DNA of 64,000 bases, taken from Clostridiales bacterium CHKCI001 (GTDB lineage Bacteria; Bacillota; Clostridia; Lachnospirales; Lachnospiraceae). A program made the translations under genes and the position numbers. Location: the NCBI GenBank assembly GCA_900045905.1, contig FCNS01000012.1:248001-312000 (forward strand), read 5' to 3'. The notes beneath the pieces were generated by a model that did no database searches, was not told the origin of the DNA, and worked only from the letters and a program-made list of their open reading frames with translations. Shown piece after piece: positions 56,777 to 64,000 of the stretch (position 1 is the stretch's first letter; each line of letters begins with the position of its first letter).

Positions 56777-57904
56777 ATGGAAAGGATATTGGTGGGGTAT
56801 CTTATAGATGGAAAACACAGCGGAATTGATAAATATTTGCTGAATGTATTGAAAATGATATCTTCCAAACAGATTCATTTTGATTTTCTTACGATTTGTA
56901 AAAATGAGAAACTAGAGCAGTATTTGAAAACATATCAAGCAAATCTTTATGAGATTCCCTCTTTGAAGCATCCTTTTGAACAATATAAGAAAGTAAAATT
57001 GCTGATGGAAGAGCAAAACTATACAATTGCTTATTTTAATATTTCAGAGGCATTTAATTCAATAGCGGTAAAGGCAGCGAAAGATTGCGGAATAAAAAAG
57101 ATTATTGTGCATAGTCATAGTGCTGGAATTGACAGTCATAACCCAATTAAGAGGACTTTTAGATTGGTATTACATTGTATACTAAAGCAATTTTTATCGC
57201 ATTGGGCGACCGATTTTTTTGCATGTTCCAAAAAAGCGGGACAGTGGATGTTTCCTAATTCAATTATTTCTGGAAAACGTCTGCAATTAGTTCAAAATGC
57301 AATTGATGCAGAGCGTTTTGCGTACAATGAAGAAGTAAGAGCAAGAGTGAGAAAAGAACTTGGACTGGAAAAGGAATTTATAGTTGGCCATATTGGGAAT
57401 TTTTGTTATCAGAAAAACATTGAATTTTTAATAGAGATTATTCGAGAATTAGTAGCGATAAAATCCAATGCTGTTTTGCTTTCGGTAGGAGTTGGGCCTG
57501 ATAGAGAAATGGCACAAAAGTTAGTTTGTAAATATGGACTTCAAAATAATGTATATTTTTTAGGACAAAGAGATGATGTTCCAGAATTGCTACAGGCAAT
57601 GGATTTGTTTTTGTTACCATCTAGATTTGAAGGACTGCCAATTGTTGGAATTGAAGCACAAGTTGCTGGATTAAGGACAATATTGAGTAGTACAATATCA
57701 GAAGAAGTAAAATTAAGTGAAAATTGTATATTTGTGGATATTCATGCGCCAGCAAAATATTGGGCTAAAAAGATAAAAGAAAACGCTGTTTATAAAAGAG
57801 TATATGTTCAAGAGTTAAAGTCAAATTATTGTTTTGATATCAAGGAACAAAAGAATTTATTGAAGTCTTTGTTTCAAACAAAAAACTTAGAGGAGAATAA
57901 TTAG
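56777..57904 (+). CDS. Glycosyltransferase family 4 (GT-B)
   Basis: A 375-residue GT-B enzyme. The N-terminal acceptor domain ends in HSHSAGID. The C-terminal donor domain has VGHIGNFCYQKNIEFLIE, FLGQRDDVPELL and SRFEGLPIVGIEAQVAG, the E-x7-E-type donor motif. The start is ATG 56777 behind TGGAGGA; longer in-frame starts overlap the preceding gene without a binding site. Confidence 0.92.
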   Translation: MERILVGYLIDGKHSGIDKYLLNVLKMISSKQIHFDFLTICKNEKLEQYLKTYQANLYEIPSLKHPFEQYKKVKLLMEEQNYTIAYFNISEAFNSIAVKAAKDCGIKKIIVHSHSAGIDSHNPIKRTFRLVLHCILKQFLSHWATDFFACSKKAGQWMFPNSIISGKRLQLVQNAIDAERFAYNEEVRARVRKELGLEKEFIVGHIGNFCYQKNIEFLIEIIRELVAIKSNAVLLSVGVGPDREMAQKLVCKYGLQNNVYFLGQRDDVPELLQAMDLFLLPSRFEGLPIVGIEAQVAGLRTILSSTISEEVKLSENCIFVDIHAPAKYWAKKIKENAVYKRVYVQELKSNYCFDIKEQKNLLKSLFQTKNLEENN

Positions 57905-57914
57905 AGGAGAATGT

Positions 57915-59363
57915 ATGATGGAAACCAAGATGAGAGAATCCCTTCAGGGAAGTATGAAAAATATTGTACCGAATTTAGAGTTAGTATTTAAGGTATGTTA
58001 TCTTGTACATTTATTAATGGCATTTAATGCTTATTTCGCTGGGGAGCGAATTATGAATGTTACACTCGTTCTGACTCTGTTTTTTGGTGGATTGATGGGG
58101 ATAATGCGGCTAATTCGAATCAAAGATTATATTATATTTCCAAATGTATTGTGGTTAATTGCTTTTATTGGAAGTTATGCTGTTACTGCGCTAGTAAATA
58201 TTCGTTATGGTTTATTTGAAAGTGCACAGTATTTTGTTTGGCTGTTGTTTCAGTTTGGTTTGTTGTATACATTTGACTGGAAAAGAGATCGAGATGAAGT
58301 TAGAAGAGAATTTCATATTATGGCGTATGTGCTGATTGCAATACTTACAATTTATAATATAATTGGATTTGTAATGCTGATGCAAAACCAAGGATTCTGG
58401 CATGAAGCAGCAGATGGACAAATTCATCGAATTGGCATGGCTGAATGGGGAAGGCTTCATGGTCTTCATGCTGATCCGAATTATGGAGCAGTCACTTCAG
58501 CAGTTGGATTATTATTAGCCTTATATTTAATCATGTGCAGCAAAAAGATATGGATTAAAGTAGTTCTAGCTATAACGATTTTATTCCAATATTTGTTTGT
58601 TGTATTTTCTGTGTCTAGAAGTGGATTAATTGCTGCAATATGCGGAACAGCAGCATTTGTAGGCTTATACTACTTGAAAAAAGCAAAAAAGCATGCAATT
58701 ATTATTTCTGTCATAGCGGTTGTTGTAGTGGCAGGAGCTTTGTTTGGAGGCTCTAAAGTATTAATTGGCTCTTATAATACTTATATGGAATATAGAGCAG
58801 AAGAACCTGGAGATGATATTACAACCAAAGAGCCAACGATTAGTCGTGAGGGAGATATGGAAGCGACAGGAGGAGATATTAGTAATCGGCGATTTTCTAT
58901 TTGGAAAAGTGCAGTAGAAATCTTTATTTCCAGTCCAATTACTGGTGTGGGATTCCGAAATATTATTCCGTATGCTAAGGATCAGCTTCCTAGTACGTAT
59001 ATATTAAAAGTAAATAATCAATATGGAGATTTTGATGCAATGCATAATGTAATAATGGATACGTTGGCAAGTCAAGGCATCATTGGAATTGTCATATTGG
59101 GTGGTTTTATTGTCTGTACAATTGTATTTCTTATTAGAAATTTTAATACAATCAGAGAAGAACACTGGGTTGTAGATTCAGTACTATTTTGTTGTTGTTT
59201 GACGATTGGAGTATCTAGTATGTTTGTTTCTCAGATTCTATATGTGAATAATCCCAATACATATTTATTCTGGGCATTACTTGGATATTTGATTTATTCT
59301 ATGAAAAGGGATGGAGAAAGAATAAATAGAAAGACTAGAAAAACAGGAGAGGTGTCGAAATGA
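57915..59363 (+). CDS. O-antigen ligase/Wzy-type polymerase
   Basis: A 482-residue membrane protein with about twelve helices and a large external loop (about residues 280-360, rich in Glu/Asp/Thr). That loop carries the region GVGFRNIIPYAKDQLPSTYI followed by DAMHNVIMDTLASQGIIG, the conserved His-Asn core of the Wzy/WaaL superfamily. It most likely polymerises the flipped repeat units. The end overlaps the fucosyltransferase gene by four bases. Confidence 0.88.
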   Translation: MMETKMRESLQGSMKNIVPNLELVFKVCYLVHLLMAFNAYFAGERIMNVTLVLTLFFGGLMGIMRLIRIKDYIIFPNVLWLIAFIGSYAVTALVNIRYGLFESAQYFVWLLFQFGLLYTFDWKRDRDEVRREFHIMAYVLIAILTIYNIIGFVMLMQNQGFWHEAADGQIHRIGMAEWGRLHGLHADPNYGAVTSAVGLLLALYLIMCSKKIWIKVVLAITILFQYLFVVFSVSRSGLIAAICGTAAFVGLYYLKKAKKHAIIISVIAVVVVAGALFGGSKVLIGSYNTYMEYRAEEPGDDITTKEPTISREGDMEATGGDISNRRFSIWKSAVEIFISSPITGVGFRNIIPYAKDQLPSTYILKVNNQYGDFDAMHNVIMDTLASQGIIGIVILGGFIVCTIVFLIRNFNTIREEHWVVDSVLFCCCLTIGVSSMFVSQILYVNNPNTYLFWALLGYLIYSMKRDGERINRKTRKTGEVSK

Positions 59364-60304
59364 TTTGTACAGAAATAATTGGACGTTTAGGAAATCAGAT
59401 GTTTCGATATGCTTATGCGAGGGCTTTACAAGAACAGTATGGAGAGCCCTTGCTGTTTTCATTTAAGGATATTGAGCGTCAATATGATCCCCAAAAAGGA
59501 TGGGAAAACTCACTGAAATATTTTCACGTAAAAGAATATGAGACTTATCATGGAAAATCTTCTCTGATGCGAGAACGTACAAGTCTAATTCAACGTATTG
59601 CCGCAGCGATTTATTTTAAAATCAGTCATAGGTATGATGATGACTTTTATAAGAGGTACCAATTTCAAATAAAGTGGCAAGGGATTATGGGATATTTAGG
59701 AATCTATGGACTTCATATGGGATATTATGATTATAAACCTACGAAGGCAAAAGATAAGTTTATTATTGGATGCTGCGAATCGGAAAAATACTTTAATTCT
59801 ATCCGTTCCAAACTTTTGGAAGAGTTTACTCCAATTGATCCTCCCGCTGAAAAGAATCGTAAATTGTATGACGTTATTGCAAATACGAATTCTGTTTGTG
59901 TAACAATCAGGAGGGGCGATTTTGTAGAAAATAAAAAATTTAAACAAGTATATGATGTCTGTACAAAAAGCTATTATTATAGAGGAATGAAAGAAATTGC
60001 AAAGCGAGTAGAAAACCCTTGTTTTATTATATTTTCAGATGATATTCCATGGATTAAAGAACATATGGATTTTCCATATGAAGTATATTATGAAGATGGA
60101 ACGGATACAGTTCAAGAAAAATTACGTATGATGTATTCTTGTAAACATTTTGTGATATCAAATAGCACCTTTAGTTGGTGGGCACAATATTTAAGCCGTA
60201 ACACAAAGAAAATTGTTGTTAGTCCAAATAGATGGTATAATAGTCGTTTTCAAACCGCTTTAATTAGAGATGATTGGATTTTGCTTGATCCTGATAAGGA
60301 GTAA
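59360..60304 (+). CDS. Alpha-1,2-fucosyltransferase family (GT11)
   Basis: A 314-residue GT11 enzyme. The signature N-terminus is GRLGNQMFRYAYARAL. The donor motif is VTIRRGDF, the equivalent of HxRRGD with a threonine in first place, followed by FSDDIPWIKEH and ISNSTFSWWAQYL. GT11 members add fucose in alpha-1,2 linkage, as in blood group H structures. The GDP-fucose pathway genes are not in the window. It starts in the overlap with the polymerase gene. Confidence 0.9.
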   Translation: MICTEIIGRLGNQMFRYAYARALQEQYGEPLLFSFKDIERQYDPQKGWENSLKYFHVKEYETYHGKSSLMRERTSLIQRIAAAIYFKISHRYDDDFYKRYQFQIKWQGIMGYLGIYGLHMGYYDYKPTKAKDKFIIGCCESEKYFNSIRSKLLEEFTPIDPPAEKNRKLYDVIANTNSVCVTIRRGDFVENKKFKQVYDVCTKSYYYRGMKEIAKRVENPCFIIFSDDIPWIKEHMDFPYEVYYEDGTDTVQEKLRMMYSCKHFVISNSTFSWWAQYLSRNTKKIVVSPNRWYNSRFQTALIRDDWILLDPDKE

Positions 60305-60346
60305 CTTATATAGAATTAAGTTGTGAGAAGTGAGAAGAAAGGAAAT

Positions 60347-61387
60347 ATGAAAAATAGTATGGAAAAAGAGTGTGTAAGTGTAATCGTTCCAGTCTATAAT
60401 GCAGAAGATTTTTTAGTCGATACGTCGAAGGCGATATTAAGTCAAACATATGAGAATTTAGAGCTAATTTTCGTTGAAAATGGTTCTACAGATAAGACAT
60501 TGGAAATCTGTGAAAACTTAGCCAAAACGGATCATAGAGTAAAAGTGCTTCATATTGATAGAAAGGGTGTTTCTGCCGCCAGAAATGCAGGAATTGAAGC
60601 CGCACAAGGGAAATATATTGCCTTTTCAGATAGTGATGACTTTATGAAGACGAATATGATTCATACAATGGTTACTGCGATGGAAGAAAGGAAGGCAGAT
60701 CTGGTCATTTGCGGATTTCGTCATATGGACAGTGTTTCTGGAAATGAAATTGAGACGATTTATGGATTACAGCATGAATTTTTTGATAATGAAAAATACT
60801 TACATTTGGATATGATGCTGCGTGCTCAAATTCTTCATGCTGTTTGGAATAAATTGTTCCAAAGAGAAAAAATAATAAAAAATAAAATACGGTTTCAAGA
60901 AAATATGCAAATCGGAGAGGATTTAACCTTTAATTTAGATTATTTAGATACTGCAAATATAGTATTTTGTATATCAAAACCACTTTATGACCATTACTTA
61001 AAAAGAAGTGGAAGTATTACCAATACTTTTCGGCCGAATTATTATGAACAGCAGAAATTTATGCTAGATCGAATGTTTGAATCACTATCTAAAGTAGATC
61101 CAATCCAAGAGGATGGAAAAGAGTATTATGAACTGGCATATGTAGATATGATGTCAGCAGCCATCAGCTATCTCTTTTATCCGCAGGCGGGGTTGAAAAA
61201 TAGAAAAGCAGTGTATAATGAAATGAAAGAACTGAGGAAAGATAGAGAGTATTTTCGATGTGCCAAATCTCAGTGGGATCGGCTTTCGCTAAAAGAAAAA
61301 ATAATCGCACAGAGTTTAAAAAATAAATGTTACGGGTTGATTTATCCATTCTATTGTTGGAAGCATCGAGAAAAAAGGGCGGAGTGA
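60347..61387 (+). CDS. Glycosyltransferase family 2
   Basis: A 346-residue GT-A enzyme: VIVPVYNAEDFL, FVENGSTDKTLE, GVSAARNAGIEAA and the DxD-type FSDSDDFM. It is distantly related to the GT2 at 55677-56744 and similar in length and helical C-terminus. The start is ATG 60347 behind AAAGGAAA; an ATG at 60323 lacks a site. Confidence 0.92.
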   Translation: MKNSMEKECVSVIVPVYNAEDFLVDTSKAILSQTYENLELIFVENGSTDKTLEICENLAKTDHRVKVLHIDRKGVSAARNAGIEAAQGKYIAFSDSDDFMKTNMIHTMVTAMEERKADLVICGFRHMDSVSGNEIETIYGLQHEFFDNEKYLHLDMMLRAQILHAVWNKLFQREKIIKNKIRFQENMQIGEDLTFNLDYLDTANIVFCISKPLYDHYLKRSGSITNTFRPNYYEQQKFMLDRMFESLSKVDPIQEDGKEYYELAYVDMMSAAISYLFYPQAGLKNRKAVYNEMKELRKDREYFRCAKSQWDRLSLKEKIIAQSLKNKCYGLIYPFYCWKHREKRAE

Positions 61388-61397
61388 GGAGAATTTT

Positions 61398-62912
61398 ATG
61401 AGGACAAAGAAATCCATCCGAAATGTAATTGTAACATTGGGGGCTCAGATTATTAATATCATTTTAACATTTGTGGGACGTACTGTATTTAATACAATGC
61501 TTGGAGAAGAGTGTTTGGGAATTAATACAGTATTTACCCAGACATTAACAGTACTTTCATTGGCTGAACTAGGATTTGGAAGCGCAATTATTTATAGTAT
61601 GTACAAGCCGCTTGCAGATGGAGATGAAGAAAAAATTCGAGCGTTGATGGCTCTATACAAAAAAGCATATTTAATTGTGGCTGCTGTAATTGCATTGCTT
61701 AGTATTCCACTTATTCCATTTTTATATACATTAACAAAAGGACAGGATGGAGGACAGAATTTAACAATTATTTATTTGCTTTATGTGGCAAATACTGTTG
61801 TAACGTATTTATATGCTTATAAGAGATCCATTATTATTGCTGATCAAAATATGCATATTGTAACATTATATCAATATATACTCACTTCTATACAACAGAT
61901 TATTCAAATTATCTTTTTATATGTTACAAAGAGTTTTGTACTCTATCTTATTATTCAAATTGTAATTAATTTTTTGATTAATTATTTGATTTCTAAAAAA
62001 GCAGAAAAAATGTATCCATATTTGAAGAAAAAAGAACATACCGAATTAGATTCTGAGACGAAAAACACAATTTTTCGCAATATAAAAGCTATGTTTATGC
62101 ATCGTGCAGGGGATGTAGTAATGAATAGTACAGATAGTTTGATTTTGTCTGCTTTTACTGGAGTTGTTAATGCTGGATTTTATGGTAATTATAAAATGAT
62201 TTTATCTGCAATTAGTGGAATTTTAAATCAGATTTTTAATTCAGTTGTGGCGAGTGTAGGAAATATGGGAGCAAAAGAATCAATAGAAAAAATCCATAGT
62301 ACGTATTTAGCAATTAATTTTATTGGATTTTGGATTTATAGTTTTTGTACGATTTGTTTTTTTACACTATTTAATCCGTTTATTACATTATGGATGGGAG
62401 AAGGGGCTCTGTTTAATATGTCAATCGTTTTCCTTATCTGTGTTAATTTTTATATGACTGGAATGAGAAGAGCAACGTTAATTTTTCGAGATGCAATGGG
62501 ATTGTTTTGGTATGATCGGTATAAAGCTGTAGTAGAATGTGTGATGAATTTAGTTTTATCCATTATACTTGTACAGAAAATAGGTATTGCTGGTATATTT
62601 GTAGGAACTGTTTTTAGTATGGCATTTGTCTCTGCATGGGTGGAACCTTATATTTTGTATAAATATGGATTAAAGCAAAGTGTATCTGAATTTGGAATTC
62701 GCTATTTTATCTATACAGTTATTACATTAATTGTAGGAGCAATAACATGGTTTCTCGCGGAGTGGATTTCATGGGGCGGAATAATAGGATTTATTGTTCG
62801 AACTCTTATTTGTATTATTGTTCCAAATTTGATTTATTTGCTCCTCTTTTGGAAAACAAAAGAATTTCAATATTTTTGGAAAATTGCTATGAGAATGTTG
62901 GGCAGAAAATAA
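61398..62912 (+). CDS. Wzx-type exopolysaccharide flippase
   Basis: A 504-residue membrane protein with about fourteen helices, belonging to the polysaccharide flippase family. The N-terminus IRNVIVTLGAQIINIILTFVGRTVFNTMLGEECLGINTVF is typical. It moves undecaprenyl-linked repeat units out for polymerisation by the Wzy protein upstream. Last gene of the operon, 10 bases after the GT2 gene. Confidence 0.92.
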   Translation: MRTKKSIRNVIVTLGAQIINIILTFVGRTVFNTMLGEECLGINTVFTQTLTVLSLAELGFGSAIIYSMYKPLADGDEEKIRALMALYKKAYLIVAAVIALLSIPLIPFLYTLTKGQDGGQNLTIIYLLYVANTVVTYLYAYKRSIIIADQNMHIVTLYQYILTSIQQIIQIIFLYVTKSFVLYLIIQIVINFLINYLISKKAEKMYPYLKKKEHTELDSETKNTIFRNIKAMFMHRAGDVVMNSTDSLILSAFTGVVNAGFYGNYKMILSAISGILNQIFNSVVASVGNMGAKESIEKIHSTYLAINFIGFWIYSFCTICFFTLFNPFITLWMGEGALFNMSIVFLICVNFYMTGMRRATLIFRDAMGLFWYDRYKAVVECVMNLVLSIILVQKIGIAGIFVGTVFSMAFVSAWVEPYILYKYGLKQSVSEFGIRYFIYTVITLIVGAITWFLAEWISWGGIIGFIVRTLICIIVPNLIYLLLFWKTKEFQYFWKIAMRMLGRK

Positions 62913-62923
62913 TAATAAAAAAC

Positions 62924-62946
62924 AAAAAATTCTTTTTGAATTTTTT
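62924..62946 (+). terminator. Terminator of the exopolysaccharide operon
   Basis: AAAAAATTC at 62924-62932 pairs with GAATTTTTT at 62938-62946 around a five-T loop. It is AT-only apart from two pairs, so of moderate strength. Confidence 0.6.
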
Positions 62947-62965
62947 ATAAAAATATCGTAAAAAC

Positions 62966-62995
62966 TTGACATAATAATATTATCTGGTGTAAATT
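62966..62995 (+). promoter_or_regulatory. Promoter of the surface-protein gene
   Basis: Perfect TTGACA at 62966-62971 and TAAATT at 62990-62995 with an 18-base spacer. It drives a leader of nearly 290 bases. Confidence 0.6.
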
Positions 62996-62997
62996 GA

Positions 62998-63270
62998 AAG
63001 GGTAAAACTGTTCATATAAGGATAGAGTAAGAACGGACTATGGATTTACGATTTGAACGCAAAATGAGTCATTCCCCGCTTCAAGTGTGTGGAGCACTAA
63101 GTGGGAGATGAGATCCCTGGGTCAGTGGAGGATTAAAGTCCCCACTGACAAGCTGCAAAGCAGCCTGCGTTCACGAGGAAGCAGCAAAGCGGATTCCGAG
63201 TGTTTGCTTTACTAAGGTAGTTCAAGAAAAACTCACGGCAATGGGTTATTCTTAGCTATAAAAAGTGGAA
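62998..63270 (+). promoter_or_regulatory. Structured 5' leader, possible riboswitch or RNA control element
   Basis: At least four separate hairpins can be drawn. CTGTTC/GAACGG pairs 63008-63013 with 63031-63036. A two-part stem pairs 63075-63081 with 63099-63105 and encloses AGTG/CACT. An eight-pair stem joins 63121-63128 with 63142-63149. GCTGC-AAA-GCAGC lies at 63152-63164. This is more GC-rich than the surrounding spacers. I could not fit it to c-di-GMP, c-di-AMP, cobalamin, T-box or other leaders I know. AGGAGG at 63276-63281 serves the following gene. Confidence 0.5.
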
Positions 63271-63288
63271 AATTTAGGAGGAAATCAA

Positions 63289-64000
63289 ATGAAATTACTA
63301 AGTGGGGGTGACCATCGTAGCCGCTTTCGTCGTAGTGTAGCTGCATTGATGGCTGGAATCGTTGTAGTAGGGAGCTTTATTCCAGAAGCAGCAATTACGG
63401 TGGAAGCGGCGTCACCAGAATGGGGGACAGAATGGAATGAAAAAGATTTGTCTGAAGAAGATGTATTAGAAGCAAAAGAAGAAGCAGAGATTCAGACAGA
63501 TTCCGAAGAGCCAAGCACTGCTGAGGAATCGGAACAGACATCGGAGGCTGAATCAAGCTCGGAAAAAACAGAGAAGGAAGAAACAATAAGTTCTGAGGAA
63601 GTGGAAGATCCTAAGAATACAGAAAGTACTCAAACAACAGCTGAGTCAACCGAGCAAGCGGCAATGGAAGAAACCGAATCTTCTAGTTCCTCTAAGACAA
63701 AAGAGGAGTTAGAAGAAGAAATTGCAGATCAAAGGGAAGCTATGAACCAAGTTCATAAAAATATGTCTACTATAATAGTTGATGAAGAAGAGCCAGGCAT
63801 TGCTTTGATGCAAGAAAATGAAGAAGAGTTACAGCGTCAGCGCAGTGCAGCATCTGCGGATCTAGCAAGATTAAACAGTTTAGCTGCACAGTCGAAAGCG
63901 TTATCACAAAGTAAAAGTGGAACAATTCGTCAATGTGAAATTGTATCTGTTAATGGAACCTATACAGTAAGTGTAACAGCAAGTCTTCCAGCAACCATTA
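63289..64000 (+). CDS. Secreted Glu/Ser-rich surface protein (N-terminal part, runs off window)
   Basis: The first 237 codons of an open frame that continues past the window end. The signal peptide has a basic HRSRFRR start, a hydrophobic core (AALMAGIVVVGSF) and a probable cut after VEA near residue 43. It is followed by about 110 residues of Glu, Ser and Thr with little else, a long acidic linker typical of wall-exposed proteins. A helical Gln/Ala-rich segment comes next, then the beginning of a strand-rich domain. No catalytic motif is visible in the part seen. AGGAGG lies ahead of ATG 63289. The long structured leader suggests strong or signal-dependent control. Confidence 0.85.
   Translation, partial: MKLLSGGDHRSRFRRSVAALMAGIVVVGSFIPEAAITVEAASPEWGTEWNEKDLSEEDVLEAKEEAEIQTDSEEPSTAEESEQTSEAESSSEKTEKEETISSEEVEDPKNTESTQTTAESTEQAAMEETESSSSSKTKEELEEEIADQREAMNQVHKNMSTIIVDEEEPGIALMQENEEELQRQRSAASADLARLNSLAAQSKALSQSKSGTIRQCEIVSVNGTYTVSVTASLPATI

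Noticed and set aside
56293-56868. Minus-strand frame of 191 codons
   Set aside because: Opposite two overlapping glycosyltransferase gene ends; no ribosome binding site and no recognisable domain.
62998-63270. Possible c-di-GMP, c-di-AMP, cobalamin or SRP RNA
   Set aside because: Short look-alikes (GCAAAGC, GGAAGCAGC) occur, but the surrounding conserved stems and loops of these classes are absent.

Overview
The window is 64 kb of low-GC Firmicute DNA. The gene content points to an anaerobic member of class Clostridia, most likely family Lachnospiraceae. Supporting signs are a SCIFF ribosomal peptide with its radical-SAM maturase beside secDF/tgt/yajC, a full [FeFe]-hydrogenase maturase set (hydE, hydG, hydF), AGGAGG-type ribosome binding sites before nearly every gene, and a sporulation-type (CwlC-like) amidase. 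The genus cannot be fixed from the sequence alone. Almost all genes are on the + strand; only an AraC regulator and aroC are on the minus strand. I see no tRNA, rRNA, CRISPR array, prophage or intact insertion sequence.

Layout. 1-5.4 kb: scfA-scfB-secDF-tgt-yajC, closed by a perfect 20-bp hairpin. 5.4-10.7 kb: a glycerol-dehydrogenase-like enzyme, a TM1266-type small regulator, then hydE, hydG and hydF; no hydrogenase structural gene is present. 10.7-11.1 kb: a non-coding stretch with three well-formed stems, then a promoter. 11.1-22.1 kb: a surface-glycan operon that makes a CDP-3,6-dideoxyhexose (rfbF, rfbG, rfbH), probably extends it with a two-carbon branch (a thiamine-diphosphate enzyme and a reductase, resembling the yersiniose pathway), and then transfers and exports it (GT2, LicD, flippase, large membrane protein). 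22.1-30.1 kb: rpoB-rpoC with their own promoter, followed by two strong hairpins. 30.2-34.5 kb: a small AT-rich element with inverted-repeat ends, an MnmM/YtqB-type methyltransferase, a four-domain CoA-disulfide reductase fusion behind a CRP/FNR-like site, and a BlaI-type repressor.

34.6-43.5 kb is the least ordinary part. A regulator with two HTH-like segments and a repeat-rich helical body is followed by two diverged copies of a lipoprotein gene. Each copy lies behind a copy of the same terminator-plus-promoter cassette. Between them is a small secreted protein, and after them an ABC ATPase and a permease carrying two ABC-2 modules in one chain. This looks like an undescribed peptide- or envelope-related export/response locus. 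Then come a CwlC-like amidase behind a sigma-K-like promoter, an AraC-controlled sugar ABC importer lacking its ATPase, aroC, and an MscS channel.

51.2-62.9 kb is a complete Wzx/Wzy exopolysaccharide operon: initiating sugar-phosphate transferase, LCP ligase with a long basic tail, zinc-ribbon protein, four glycosyltransferase-type genes including an alpha-1,2-fucosyltransferase, a DUF4422 protein, polymerase and flippase. The window ends with a ~270-nt structured leader and the start of a secreted, Glu/Ser-rich surface protein that runs off the edge. Taken together, the accessory content is dominated by building and decorating the cell surface.
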